Shown piece after piece: positions 44,240 through 53,555 of a stretch of 63,408 nt of DNA. Source of the DNA: JAMQKA01 sp043951865 (GTDB lineage Bacteria > Bacteroidota > Rhodothermia > Balneolales > Balneolaceae); contig NZ_JBINJF010000026.1 of assembly GCF_043951865.1 (NCBI RefSeq), forward strand, positions 1 to 63,408, read 5' to 3'. The first letter of the stretch is position 1; every line of letters starts with the position of its first letter. The notes below the pieces were generated by a model that saw only the letters and a list, made by a program, of their open reading frames with translations, was not told the DNA's origin and did no database searches. The position numbers were made by a program, and so were the translations under genes.

Positions 44240-45217
44240 TTGCTGGTTAACACTCATGAGTCAATTAAAATCGATGCCGTGGATATTGCGGAATCACAGC
44301 TGTTTCTCTCCAATCTCAAGCTAAAGGCGGCCGCAATTTTAAAAACCGAAGAGGCAGCCCGTTTCCTGGGATACCTGCCTTCAGATACAGCGAACAGAAC
44401 AGAGTTATTTAATTTGATCAAACCGGAGTTGCCTGCCTCGGAAGTGAAATACTGGAGGAATCAGAAACGGATATTCGAGCAAGGCCCTATTCATCTCGGC
44501 AGGTATGAAACCTACATCGCCCGTTTTGCCCCGTTGGGACGATGGCTGTTGGGGGGCTACCACAAAATGTTGGGATTATTTGAGACGAGAAGTATCGAGG
44601 AGCAGAAAGCGTATTTCGATCAGAAGCTACGGACCGGCCTGCTGAAAAATCTTTTCAAACTGATGTTTCATCGTCGTCTTTATCGCAAAGGGGGCATCGC
44701 CGAGCAAGGCTTAATTCATATGGGGGATCAGAACATCGGGCTGCGGTTTTATGCCAAGTTCAGAGGTTTCTGCACCAACACCCCGGTTCGCCAAAACTGG
44801 ATGCTGCAACTTGTGCTATTCAACCGGGTACTGTTTGAAGAAGCCCTGCCCTCCTATCTCACGCCAGAAGGCCGGGAACGTTTACAAAACGAGCGGGACC
44901 GCCTTCAGTTCATCAAAATTTCATATACAGATATTCTGGATACGGCGGACCGCGGCCGATACAACAAATTTGCACTTTCAAACGTCAGCGACTGGCTGAC
45001 GGAGGAGGACTTCATGACGCTGATGGAGGTCATTTCCCAAAAAGCCGGTGAGGATGCCCGCGGATTGATCCGTTATATCCATTCGTCCGGCATCGTTCCT
45101 GCACAATTGCCTGGCAACATTCAGCTCAATTATGCATCGGGAGAGCGGCTGTTGGAACAGGATCGATTCCCCTTCTACAACCTAGTCCCATTTACAATTA
45201 CCGGTGATGAAAATTAA
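44240..45217 (+). CDS. BtaA/DUF3419-like aminocarboxypropyl transferase, start unclear
   Basis: At least 325 residues from a TTG at 44240. Conserved coding clearly extends upstream, in frame, to 44096 with no ATG, GTG or TTG: the upstream part contains the SAM-binding loop RILCIASAGEVPLELL and FKRKFLYDFGVSQDDP. The DUF3419/BtaA family transfers the 3-amino-3-carboxypropyl group of SAM to diacylglycerol for betaine lipids (DGTS); RQNWMLQLVLFNR and QNIGLRFYAKFRGF fit this family roughly. The TTG start would cut the SAM loop, so the true protein must begin earlier by a rare start, by read-through of the TAG at 44093, or the gene is damaged. It overlaps the GNAT gene by 14 bases. Confidence 0.7.
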   Translation: MLVNTHESIKIDAVDIAESQLFLSNLKLKAAAILKTEEAARFLGYLPSDTANRTELFNLIKPELPASEVKYWRNQKRIFEQGPIHLGRYETYIARFAPLGRWLLGGYHKMLGLFETRSIEEQKAYFDQKLRTGLLKNLFKLMFHRRLYRKGGIAEQGLIHMGDQNIGLRFYAKFRGFCTNTPVRQNWMLQLVLFNRVLFEEALPSYLTPEGRERLQNERDRLQFIKISYTDILDTADRGRYNKFALSNVSDWLTEEDFMTLMEVISQKAGEDARGLIRYIHSSGIVPAQLPGNIQLNYASGERLLEQDRFPFYNLVPFTITGDEN

Positions 45218-46334
45218 ACAAATTGACAATAAATCGATCGATTCTTCCCGCTATGAATTACGAGTACTGGGACAGGAATGGAACGAGAGACTGCTCCGTT
45301 TAACAAGCCAATCACCGGTAAAAGCCGGGAGATTTCAGATCCATTTTGACCGCTCTCCGGATATCTTCGCGATTCCCAGACTAACCTCCTATAACTACCG
45401 CTGCCTGGGACTTTTCAGGAATGATGAACTCTTGGGATATGTGTTCGCATCGTACCAAAAACGGTATATCAACCAACGTGTTACCGATGTGATTTACCTG
45501 GGAAACATGCATGTGTTCCAACATGGGCTGGGTCGGGAGTTCCTGAAATTATTGTCAGATCGCCTGTCCGGGATAATCTCAAAAAACAGGCAGATCAAAT
45601 TCATTTATGCATACATTATGGATCGAAATATTCCTGCAATGAAGTTGTCTGAGCACGGATTTTTTTCTCCAAGAGTTGTCGGTCAAATTTCGATGGTCAA
45701 TATTTTACTGCTGTTCCCAAAACAGTTAAGCCGTACATACACCGTCAGGAGAGCTCAGCCAGCGGACATCAATGCCATTGTAGAGCTGCTCAAAGAAGAG
45801 CATACAAACAAATTCCTCGCTCCAGAAATGAACGGGGATCTCTTTCTGCAAAATCTTACTCAAAGGCCCCTATTCGGCATTGAAAATTATTTCCTTGCTC
45901 TATTGGGAAATGAAATAGTGGGAGTTTGTTCAGCATGGGATATGACTGCCCTCAAAAAGAACCGGATTCTGAAATATGGTCTCAGGATGGAACTCAGCCG
46001 CATGCTTTACAACCTGGCCGCATCGATTGCCGGAGCAGCCCGCTTGCCGAATACGGGAGAAGCCCTTCGCGATATTACTATTGCAGAGTACGCCGTAATG
46101 GATCGGGATCCCGCAATTATGGAAGCCCTATTGCGATACGTTTATAACACGTTCCGGCAGGACGGATATCACTCAATGATATTTGGAGGGGGTGCCAATG
46201 AGCCGTTGTTGGGAGCAACAAAACCATTCATTGCAAGAGAGGTCCGATCGAACGTCGTACTAGGGACCCTGCACAAGACGCATCCGGAAATCAAAAACAC
46301 AGGACTAATCTATGCGGATGCCATACAGATTTGA
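45204..46334 (+). CDS. Tandem GNAT-like acyltransferase
   Basis: A 376-residue protein with two GNAT-like halves: about 15-165 (with RNDELLGYVFASYQ and NMHVFQHGLGREFLKLLSDR as the acetyl-CoA region) and about 180-370 (TVRRAQPADINAIVELL and ALLGNEIVGVCSAWD). Substrate unknown. The overlap with the BtaA-like gene suggests joint translation and a joint role, possibly lipid head-group or polar-molecule modification. Start ATG at 45204 (MMKIKQ); the second Met is equally possible. Convergent with the stress-protein operon. Confidence 0.72.
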   Translation: MMKIKQIDNKSIDSSRYELRVLGQEWNERLLRLTSQSPVKAGRFQIHFDRSPDIFAIPRLTSYNYRCLGLFRNDELLGYVFASYQKRYINQRVTDVIYLGNMHVFQHGLGREFLKLLSDRLSGIISKNRQIKFIYAYIMDRNIPAMKLSEHGFFSPRVVGQISMVNILLLFPKQLSRTYTVRRAQPADINAIVELLKEEHTNKFLAPEMNGDLFLQNLTQRPLFGIENYFLALLGNEIVGVCSAWDMTALKKNRILKYGLRMELSRMLYNLAASIAGAARLPNTGEALRDITIAEYAVMDRDPAIMEALLRYVYNTFRQDGYHSMIFGGGANEPLLGATKPFIAREVRSNVVLGTLHKTHPEIKNTGLIYADAIQI

Positions 46335-46371
46335 TAACCTGCATAATCACATATACTACTATAAATACCTT

Positions 46372-47175
46372 CTACAGCAAAAGCACCGAATTCGTCAATG
46401 CTTCCAGGTAATCACCGGGGTTCTGAGTCAGGTTGTCGCGCGAGATGATCAGCAGTTCATTGCGGTAGTATTTCAGCTCTTCGGGAGAAAGGTCGTGGTG
46501 GCGTTCACTGATCTTTTTCACGGTCTCAAATGAGACCGAAAGCGGGGTGTTGCTTTTCATATCGTCCAGGTTCAGATCGAGTTCGGCCGGCCAGAACAGG
46601 TAGGCCCTCCGGTTCATGATATCTGCCAGGGAGACTGTCCAGTCTATAACCGGGCCGCTGCGGTCAGGCGTGCTGCAGATCCCGATAAATGACTGCGGCC
46701 AGTTGCTGCCGGCATTCCAGACCAATACCGGCACGGGACTTTGTTCAGCCAGCTCTCTTGCCGAGCGGCTCAGTTTGTAGGGATGCCTCACCGGATGTTC
46801 AGCCCACCGTACCACAACCAGGTCTACCCGGGCAGCGGCATCCAGTTGCTCTTTATTGACCACGCCCCGAACCTCGTGGTAGCTATAACGGATATTCATC
46901 AGCCGCCCGATATCAGTGAGGGTGGTTTGCAGCAGCCGTTTCAACGCTTTTGACTGAATGGTAATATGCTGTTCGGAAAATGGAATAATCTCTCCGGTAT
47001 AGCTGCTTATTTGCTGGGTAAAGCTGTGTTTGCTGGCTTCAAACCACTCAATATCCTCAACATAAAGGGCCAAAAGCTCAGCATCTGCTTTATGAGCCAG
47101 CTCAGCCGCTATTTTCATAAGTGTTGTGGTTCCAGTCGAGGAGTCCAGAGCGATCAATATTTTGGTCAGGTTCAT
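46372..47175 (-). CDS. Universal stress protein family
   Basis: A 267-residue UspA-fold protein. Residues 1-150 form one Usp domain (KILIALDSSTGTTTLMKIAA at the start, LVVVRWAEHP near its end) with a weaker second part to 267 of no clear family. The ATP-binding G-2x-G-9x-G(S/T) pattern is not obvious. ATGA overlap with the Lon-like gene makes it co-translated. Universal stress proteins are hallmarks of low-oxygen and persistence loci, in keeping with the block it belongs to. Confidence 0.8.
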   Translation of the reverse strand: MNLTKILIALDSSTGTTTLMKIAAELAHKADAELLALYVEDIEWFEASKHSFTQQISSYTGEIIPFSEQHITIQSKALKRLLQTTLTDIGRLMNIRYSYHEVRGVVNKEQLDAAARVDLVVVRWAEHPVRHPYKLSRSARELAEQSPVPVLVWNAGSNWPQSFIGICSTPDRSGPVIDWTVSLADIMNRRAYLFWPAELDLNLDDMKSNTPLSVSFETVKKISERHHDLSPEELKYYRNELLIISRDNLTQNPGDYLEALTNSVLLL

Positions 47176-49640
47176 GAGTTGCTCTCCTCTTTCTGTTTTA
47201 AGCCGTTACCCGGCATAGCATATTGCTGGCGGATGGCGGCATATCGGTCCAGTTTTTCCTCAACCAGTTGATTAATGCTTCCTTTGGGGAACCGGCCTTC
47301 AATATTTCTCCGGCCCATCTCCAGGTCGGTCAGCAGCTCCATTCCTGCATCGATGGTTTCGACGGGATAAATATGGAATCGACCCTTTTCAACTGCCTGC
47401 ACTACGTCATGCTTCAGCATCAGGTTTTTGACATTGGCCCGGGGTATCAGGACCCCCTGCTCGCCGGTCAGGCCGCGCTCGTTGCAGAGATCGAAGAAAC
47501 CCTCAATTTTTTCGTTTACGCCGCCGATAGGCTGAATCTCGCCATGCTGGTTGACCGATCCCGTGACGGCAATTGACTGTTTAAGCGGTATTTCGCCGAT
47601 GGCCGAAAGCAGGGCATACAATTCGGTGGATGAAGCGCTGTCTCCCTCTACCCCGCCGTACGACTGCTCAAACACGAGGCTGGCATTGAGCGAAAGCGGC
47701 TTTTCGGAGGCGTACCGGGCGCCCAGGAATGATGAAAGAATGAGCACCCCCTTGGAGTGAATGGGACCGCTCATCTCGACCTCCCGCTCAATATTTATGA
47801 CCTGCCCGCGGCCCAGCTGAACGCGGGCGGTTATCCTTGTGGGATGACCAAACATGCTGTTCCCCAGCATTACCACCGACAGGCCGTTGACCTGTCCCAC
47901 CTTGCTGCCTTCGGTATCGATAAAAATATTCTTGCGGATCATCTCTTCACGGATACGGTCGCGCAATCGTCCAGATCGATAGATCTGTTGCTCAATGGCT
48001 TGTTGTACCGCATCGCGACCGATGACCTTTTTGCCATCCTGGCCGGCCCAGAAATCGGCCTCTCGCAACAGGTCAATCACTTTTTGGATGTGCGTGCTGA
48101 CTTTCTCGTTGTCGCTCACCATCCGCGAGGCGTGCTCAATCATGCGCGATACAGCGCCGCGATCCATCGGACTCAGATTATATTTGCGGAGCAATCCCGC
48201 AATAAGCCGGGCATAGAGGTGCTGGTTATCGCTATTCCAGTCGATCTCGTCTTCAAAATCCACCTCCACCTTGAAGAGATTCATAAAGTCAGGATCATAG
48301 GCACAGAGCAGGTAATAGAGGAAACGACTGCCGATCAGCACCACCTTCACATCCAGGTCTATTGCGGCGGGTTGCAGGGTAACGGTACTGAACAGCCCAT
48401 ACATATCGCCCGGAGACTCCACTTTTAACTGGTTGCTTTGCAGTGCGCGCTTCAACCCCTCCCAGGCAAAGGGCTGGGTAAGCAGACGCAGCGCATCCAC
48501 CAGCAGATATCCGCCATTTGCACGATGCAGGGCCCCGGGACGGATAAAGGTAAAGTCGGTTGTGAGAGTCCCCATCTCCGAAACATGCTCAATCCGGCCA
48601 ATCAGGTTATTATACGTGGGATTATCCTCGTAAATGACAGGCGCACCCCTGGCCGTGGCATTGTCGATCATCACGTTCACGCCATACCGCCAGAGTACGG
48701 GATGCTCGCTGGAGGGGATGTTCGTCTCCTGCTTCCCGGTCATCGCCTGGATAAATGGATTTGTACCGCCGGGGTTGATGATCCCTTCCACATGTTCCAC
48801 AATATCATCCTGAACATGCTTCAGGTATTCCAGGACTTTCGGTTGACCACTGAATTCGGCTTCTATCTCCTCGAGCAACCCACGCACCGAGAACTGTGTG
48901 AATTCCTTGTTCAATTTTTCGCGCATCGCCCGAAATTTACGCTGCCGTTCGGGGACCTGCCGCAGCACTTTTTGAAGTTCTTTCTGGAAGATCTGGATCT
49001 GTTCTTCAATCGCCTTGCGCTCCTCCCCGGTAAGCTGCTGCATCTCTTCCCGGGTCATCAGCCGGTTGTCTTTGGTGGGTGCGAACGAATATCCCACGGG
49101 CGTTGTGATGAGGGTCAGCCCCTGCGATACAGCTCGCTGCTGAAGCTCAGAAAAGGCGGTCTGCTCCTCCTCTTTGAGCTGCTCTTCAATAGTCTGCCGG
49201 CGATTCTGGTATTCCTCACTCTCAAATGCGCTGGTAAGTACATTCGGGAGATCATCCGCAAGACTTTCCATCATCGTGCGAAGCCGCGCTGCTTTACCCG
49301 CCGGCAGCTGCAGTGCAATGGGCTGGTGCTCATCCCCGAAGTTACAGACGTAGCTCCAGTCGGCCGGCACCTCCTGGTTTTCCGCTTCGCTCTTGATGAG
49401 TAGTTCCAGCAGATTGCGTTTGTCCGTCTCTTCCGCTCCCAGCGCGTAGATATTGTAGCCGTCCCGATGCATCCGAATCCCGAAGTTTGCCGATGCCAGC
49501 GCACGGTCCTGCCCGATCATCTGCTGTTCCAGCGGCTCGAGCTCATCGGTGGTCGAAAACGTAAAATCCTCCGGGTTGCAGTTTCGATACAGCTTGTCTA
49601 TTGAAAGTTCATTACTGGTTAGCATAGATTTGTTATTCAT
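47172..49640 (-). CDS. Lon-like S16 protease with degenerate P-loop
   Basis: An 822-residue Lon-family (AAA_32/Lon_C type, LonB/YcbZ-like) protein. The N-terminal and coiled-coil parts span about 1-330; the AAA-like core about 330-560 contains HRANGGYLLVDALRLL. The C-terminal S16 protease (about 590-790) has the serine in GVEGDSASSTELYALLSAI and the lysine in GGVNEKIEGFFDLC. The usual Walker A is replaced by ALGAEETDKRNLL, so ATP binding at that site is doubtful. It lies 36 bases after PolX and before the Usp gene; likely protein quality control in stasis. Confidence 0.9.
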   Translation of the reverse strand: MNNKSMLTSNELSIDKLYRNCNPEDFTFSTTDELEPLEQQMIGQDRALASANFGIRMHRDGYNIYALGAEETDKRNLLELLIKSEAENQEVPADWSYVCNFGDEHQPIALQLPAGKAARLRTMMESLADDLPNVLTSAFESEEYQNRRQTIEEQLKEEEQTAFSELQQRAVSQGLTLITTPVGYSFAPTKDNRLMTREEMQQLTGEERKAIEEQIQIFQKELQKVLRQVPERQRKFRAMREKLNKEFTQFSVRGLLEEIEAEFSGQPKVLEYLKHVQDDIVEHVEGIINPGGTNPFIQAMTGKQETNIPSSEHPVLWRYGVNVMIDNATARGAPVIYEDNPTYNNLIGRIEHVSEMGTLTTDFTFIRPGALHRANGGYLLVDALRLLTQPFAWEGLKRALQSNQLKVESPGDMYGLFSTVTLQPAAIDLDVKVVLIGSRFLYYLLCAYDPDFMNLFKVEVDFEDEIDWNSDNQHLYARLIAGLLRKYNLSPMDRGAVSRMIEHASRMVSDNEKVSTHIQKVIDLLREADFWAGQDGKKVIGRDAVQQAIEQQIYRSGRLRDRIREEMIRKNIFIDTEGSKVGQVNGLSVVMLGNSMFGHPTRITARVQLGRGQVINIEREVEMSGPIHSKGVLILSSFLGARYASEKPLSLNASLVFEQSYGGVEGDSASSTELYALLSAIGEIPLKQSIAVTGSVNQHGEIQPIGGVNEKIEGFFDLCNERGLTGEQGVLIPRANVKNLMLKHDVVQAVEKGRFHIYPVETIDAGMELLTDLEMGRRNIEGRFPKGSINQLVEEKLDRYAAIRQQYAMPGNGLKQKEESNS

Positions 49641-49676
49641 AATGCGCCTCTTTGTTTATTTTCCAGTCGTTGTTGC

Positions 49677-51437
49677 TCAGCTGCTTTTGACACCGAGCGC
49701 TTCACGTTTAGCGGTCACGAATTTTTCTACCCCGTTCCACTCTCTCGTGTTTATGATGTGCTCTCTCTGGCACCAACCGCGGCGGGCTGTTGTCACCCCC
49801 TGGCTCATGTATTTGAAATTGGCCAAGTCGTGGGCATCCGTCCCTATTACGAGCATTACTCCCTTTTCAATAGCCATTTTGGCCCATTCTCCGCTGATGT
49901 CCATCCGCTGGGGCTGGGCGTTGATCTCCAAAGCCGTGCCGGTTTCAACGGCCTTGGCAATCACTTTTTCGATATCCAGCGGGTAGGCCTTTCGCTTTCC
50001 AATCAGGCGGCCTGACGGGTGACCGATGGCGTTCACGAACGGGCTCTCGCAGGCGGCCAGGATACGATCGGTATTGTCGCGGGTAAAATGGCTGTGAATG
50101 GAAGCTGCCACCCAGTCCATCTGCTCAAGCAGGCTTTCTTCCAAGTCAAGCTTTCCGTCCGGCAGGATGTCCACTTCCACTCCCTTTTTAATAAAGTGCC
50201 CGCCCATCTTTTGATTGATCTGGTCAATCTCTTCGAACTGTTCCAGGAACCGCTGTTCATTGAGTCCCCCGGCTATGCGCGATGACTTGGAGTGATCGGT
50301 GAGCACCATGTAGCTGTAGCTCATTTCATCCCGCGCATATCGAGCCATCTCCTCTATGGTTTGGAGGCCATCAGACCACTTGGAATGGGTGTGGAATTCC
50401 CCCTTTATATCATCCACAGTTACTAACGTTGGCAGCTTATTTTGAGCCGATTGTTCAATTTCCCCGGTGTTTTCTCTCAGTTCCGGCGGTATCCAGGTCA
50501 GCCCCAGTTTTTTGTAGATACTTTCCTCGGTCTTGCCGGCGATCCTCGTTTTTTTACCGGTGGATTCATAGAGTCCGTACTCGTTTATTTTCAGATCCCG
50601 ATCTTTGGCGATGGTCCGCAGGTGCACATTATGCTCCTTCGATCCGGTAAAATAGAGCAGCGCAGCGCCCCACTCCTCGTCATCAATAATGCGCATGTCC
50701 ACCTGCCGATGCGCCTGATCTATGACTACGCTTACTTTCGTATCTCCTTTGACAATCACTTTGCGCACGCCCTCCATCTCCGCAAAAAAATCAATAATAC
50801 GTTCTCTTTTCTGGGGCTCGGCGGATACCAGCAGGTCAATATCTCCAATCGTTTCCCGCCCTCGCCTGATGCTGCCTGCCACCTGTACCTTTATCACTCC
50901 GGGCTGAGCTGACAACTGTTCGACCAGCCAATCCGCAATCTCGATGGCATCCGCCAGCAATATTCGCTGGTCAGCCTTTTCCTGCTCGTTCAATCCTTCA
51001 AGAATATTCTGAACCGATTTTTCCCTGAATCCCTCCAGCGCTTCCACGCGGCCATCCTCCAGGGCCTTAACCAGTTCCGCCCGCGTTGTGATATTCAGCT
51101 CTTTCCAGATCGTTTTCAGGGTTTGCGGTCCGAGGCCCTTGACGTCCAATAGTTCGATAAAATCCGGGGGAATTTCTTTTTTTAGCTTCTCATATTTTTT
51201 GATCTTGCCGGTTTTTACATACTCCCGGATCTTCTCCGCGATGCTTTCCCCGATGCCCGTAATTTCCTCCAGCTGATCATCGGTCATATAGTTTCGGATA
51301 TCCTCTTGCAAGTGCTCAAGTACCGTTGCGGCCTTCTGGTAGGCGGTTACACGAAAGCGGTGTTCCTCTCCCTTGAACCGGTATATAGCTGACAATTCGG
51401 AAAATATTTCTGCCAGTTCTTTATTGATCTTATACAT
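49677..51437 (-). CDS. polX: DNA polymerase X with PHP exonuclease (PolX)
   Basis: A 586-residue repair polymerase. Residues about 1-310: helix-hairpin-helix repeats (QLEEITGIGESIAEKIREY, DVKGLGPQTLKTIW) and the polymerase palm with SIRRGRETIGDIDLLVS, whose DID acids bind metal. About 335-575: PHP domain (GEFHTHSKWSDG, LTDHSKSSR, ASIHSHFTRDN, GTDAHDLA) with 3'-5' exonuclease and AP-site activity. Used in base excision and gap repair. First gene of the polX-lon-usp operon; its pairing with stress genes suggests repair during dormancy. Confidence 0.93.
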   Translation of the reverse strand: MYKINKELAEIFSELSAIYRFKGEEHRFRVTAYQKAATVLEHLQEDIRNYMTDDQLEEITGIGESIAEKIREYVKTGKIKKYEKLKKEIPPDFIELLDVKGLGPQTLKTIWKELNITTRAELVKALEDGRVEALEGFREKSVQNILEGLNEQEKADQRILLADAIEIADWLVEQLSAQPGVIKVQVAGSIRRGRETIGDIDLLVSAEPQKRERIIDFFAEMEGVRKVIVKGDTKVSVVIDQAHRQVDMRIIDDEEWGAALLYFTGSKEHNVHLRTIAKDRDLKINEYGLYESTGKKTRIAGKTEESIYKKLGLTWIPPELRENTGEIEQSAQNKLPTLVTVDDIKGEFHTHSKWSDGLQTIEEMARYARDEMSYSYMVLTDHSKSSRIAGGLNEQRFLEQFEEIDQINQKMGGHFIKKGVEVDILPDGKLDLEESLLEQMDWVAASIHSHFTRDNTDRILAACESPFVNAIGHPSGRLIGKRKAYPLDIEKVIAKAVETGTALEINAQPQRMDISGEWAKMAIEKGVMLVIGTDAHDLANFKYMSQGVTTARRGWCQREHIINTREWNGVEKFVTAKREALGVKSS

Positions 51438-51675
51438 GAGTTACAGCCTCCCTGCCTCCATTCCGGGAAAGTGATCTGAACACGATACATTCATGAACGT
51501 TATTCATGTCGATCGCTCCAACCAGTTGATTACAATCCCTTCATCAGCGTTTCAGTTAAAACTTAATATTCAGTCGCCACACATTAAGGTTACTGAAATA
51601 CTACAGAAAGAGTGTCTATTGATTGTCTGAATAATCACAGTTTTTAGTGTAGGAATAGTGCTATATGGGCTGTAA

Positions 51676-51694
51676 GAAAAACCCCTAACGGGGT
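51676..51694 (-). terminator. Terminator overlapping the stop of the 51685 gene
   Basis: ACCCC-GTTA-GGGGT on the minus strand, followed by TTTTTCTTAC. The stop codon of the small secreted protein lies inside the stem. The gap 51438-51675 between it and polX carries the polX promoter region; nothing else is seen. Confidence 0.75.
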
Positions 51695-52059
51695 ATTTTA
51701 ACCCGAACTTGATCTGTTTCAACCGATGTCCTGTTTGTTTCTATTTCTCCCCTCCATCTGGCATAAACGGCATCCAAAAACAATTGCTCCTGTTGCCTGA
51801 ACAGCTTAAGCATCTCTTTTCGGTCAGCCCCCTTGATCAAATTACTTATCGCAATAGCTGACGCCTCATCGGCTTCCGGGAACCATTCATACAGGAATCC
51901 CTCTGCGGCAAATATAAATTCCGGATGTTCCAGGCCGGCTGCCGGTGCCGGGAGCTGGGTACTGTTTATGTTATCATTCCATTGAGTGGCGGATGCGTTG
52001 ATCGGCAGCCCAATTCCAATAACCAACAAGAGTACTGTTATGTAAGATATTATTCTCAC
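51685..52059 (-). CDS. Small secreted protein of unknown function
   Basis: A 124-residue protein with a clear signal peptide (ISYITVLLLVIGIGLPINASA, cut before TQW). The mature part is helical and acidic with YEWFPEADEASAIAISNLIK and LFLDAVYARWRGEIE. No family is recognised. A single-gene unit ending in its own terminator. Confidence 0.7.
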   Translation of the reverse strand: MRIISYITVLLLVIGIGLPINASATQWNDNINSTQLPAPAAGLEHPEFIFAAEGFLYEWFPEADEASAIAISNLIKGADRKEMLKLFRQQEQLFLDAVYARWRGEIETNRTSVETDQVRVKIPR

Positions 52060-52421
52060 GCTCCACCTCTTGTACTACGAATCTTTCGTTCAAAATTTAG
52101 CAGCACATTTTCATACTTGATGACTACACAGATCTTACCCTTTAAGAATACCATCTGTTAACATCTATGGATGTAATATTGTGTCAGCAGTAATTGTAGT
52201 GATTGAGATTATTGCATTGTAAGGGAAAACAGGATGGACATTCCATTTCGATTTAAGAAGGTTATGCAAGTCTAAGTTTATCCCCTTCACTATCCTTGTA
52301 CTGTTTCCCCTTACCTAAAAGCATATGTTTTACTGTCATTCAATGACCAAGTAGAGAGGGATATTTAAATTGATCTAGTTCTTATTGCGATAAACAGCAG
52401 TAACATCAGGAGGATGATCTC
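52060..52421. other. Divergent intergenic region
   Basis: A 362-base AT-rich gap between the divergent genes at 51685 and 52422. No ORF above ten codons of interest, no dyad that stands out. It must hold both promoters. An AGGAGGATGATCTC ribosome binding site precedes the gene at 52422. Confidence 0.5.
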
Positions 52422-53276
52422 ATGAACAAACTAATATTATCAGGTTTGATGCTTGGATTGCTGGGAAGCTTCAGTTATGCCCAGTCGCCCTGGCTGAGTG
52501 ATTCAGAAACGAATAAAATTTTGGTGGAATGGGACAAGATGATATTCAGTCATGAGAGGGAATTCAATTGGAGGGAAGTGATATCAGGAAGTACCGTATT
52601 CTTTATTACGGGGGAATTGGGAATTACAGAAAATGCCAGTGTTATGGTAGAGCTTCCATTCTCATATTATGGTTATATGGAGGAATTTAATGTTCCGTTG
52701 TCTGAATATGAGCGTACAATTATCGGGAATATCTATATCGGTGGAAAATTGCACATCGAAAGGTCCCAAGACCCCGATCATCACATGTTTGTTGAGTTGG
52801 GAGTCAGGTTACCCACTACTCCTGAACCTGGAATGGGAGAAGGTTATGCCCATTCTAACGGCCTGCAATCTGAATTGAGTGATCGATTTGAAGCATTTGC
52901 TTATTATAATGACTGGTCCATACCGTTAATAGGCAATTATGTGCGTACTATCCGGGATCCTGTTGCTATTAAATTCAGGCTGGGAACGATTTGGGTTGAG
53001 CGCAAAAAATCGGAGAATATGCTTTTTCTTCTTTATGGTCTAACCGGACTGTATCGCACATCAGCTATTGAGGGGTACCTGGGCATTAATGGCAGAAGCC
53101 CCTATTATGGAAATAATCCAATTTTTTTTGACGACGGAATCTCTCAACTTCGAGCCGGTGTGGGGCGCCCATTCAATGAAGTTGTACCCAGCATTTACAT
53201 ACGAAAAACGCTGGGAGAAAATTACAATCAGATAGTTGACTGGGGATATGGGATAAATATTGAATACCGGTGGTAA
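52422..53276 (+). CDS. DUF3187 family outer-membrane-like protein
   Basis: A 284-residue protein with signal peptide 1-20 (LILSGLMLGLLGSFSYA, cut before QSPW). The rest alternates polar and aromatic residues in strands, ends in Trp (INIEYRW), and includes ERTIIGNIYIGGKLHIE, as in DUF3187 beta-barrels. Function unknown. The ribosome binding site AGGAGG is strong, which is unusual in this window. Its 3' end overlaps, on the other strand, the broken outer-membrane gene frame. Confidence 0.78.
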   Translation: MNKLILSGLMLGLLGSFSYAQSPWLSDSETNKILVEWDKMIFSHEREFNWREVISGSTVFFITGELGITENASVMVELPFSYYGYMEEFNVPLSEYERTIIGNIYIGGKLHIERSQDPDHHMFVELGVRLPTTPEPGMGEGYAHSNGLQSELSDRFEAFAYYNDWSIPLIGNYVRTIRDPVAIKFRLGTIWVERKKSENMLFLLYGLTGLYRTSAIEGYLGINGRSPYYGNNPIFFDDGISQLRAGVGRPFNEVVPSIYIRKTLGENYNQIVDWGYGINIEYRW

Positions 53277-53545
53277 GATATACGGGCAGTAAAACCATTT
53301 TCTTTGGATCAAAAAGCCTCTCCAAACTGCAGGTAAAATGGGTTCCAGGGCCGGCGTTTTCCAGTTTGAATTGCGGGACCACTACCCCGCCGAAAAGAAA
53401 TCCGGTTTCTGGAGATAAGCCAATTGCCGGCAGAAGCAACACGCGATTTCGGTAAGTCGTGTCGTCAGCAGCGATAGTGTCCTGGACAATCGCTGCAGCA
53501 GGATCGAACAACAAACACCAAAAAACAGGGAGACCGAACGTTTCA
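53277..53545 (-). pseudogene. Remnant of a BamA/surface-antigen-like outer membrane protein
   Basis: The minus strand begins with a signal-peptide frame (MKRSVSLFFGVCCSILL from ATG 53545). After a frameshift by 53514 it continues in another frame with AAAIVQDTIAADDT and LLLPAIGLSPETGFLFGG then VVVPQFKLENAGPGTHF, the usual start of periplasmic-edge/barrel proteins of this class. Homology-like sequence stops near 53311 and the DUF3187 3' end follows. A barrel of several hundred residues is missing. It directly precedes, in reverse, the end of the HlyD gene. Confidence 0.6.
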
Positions 53546-53555
53546 TTTTAATCGA

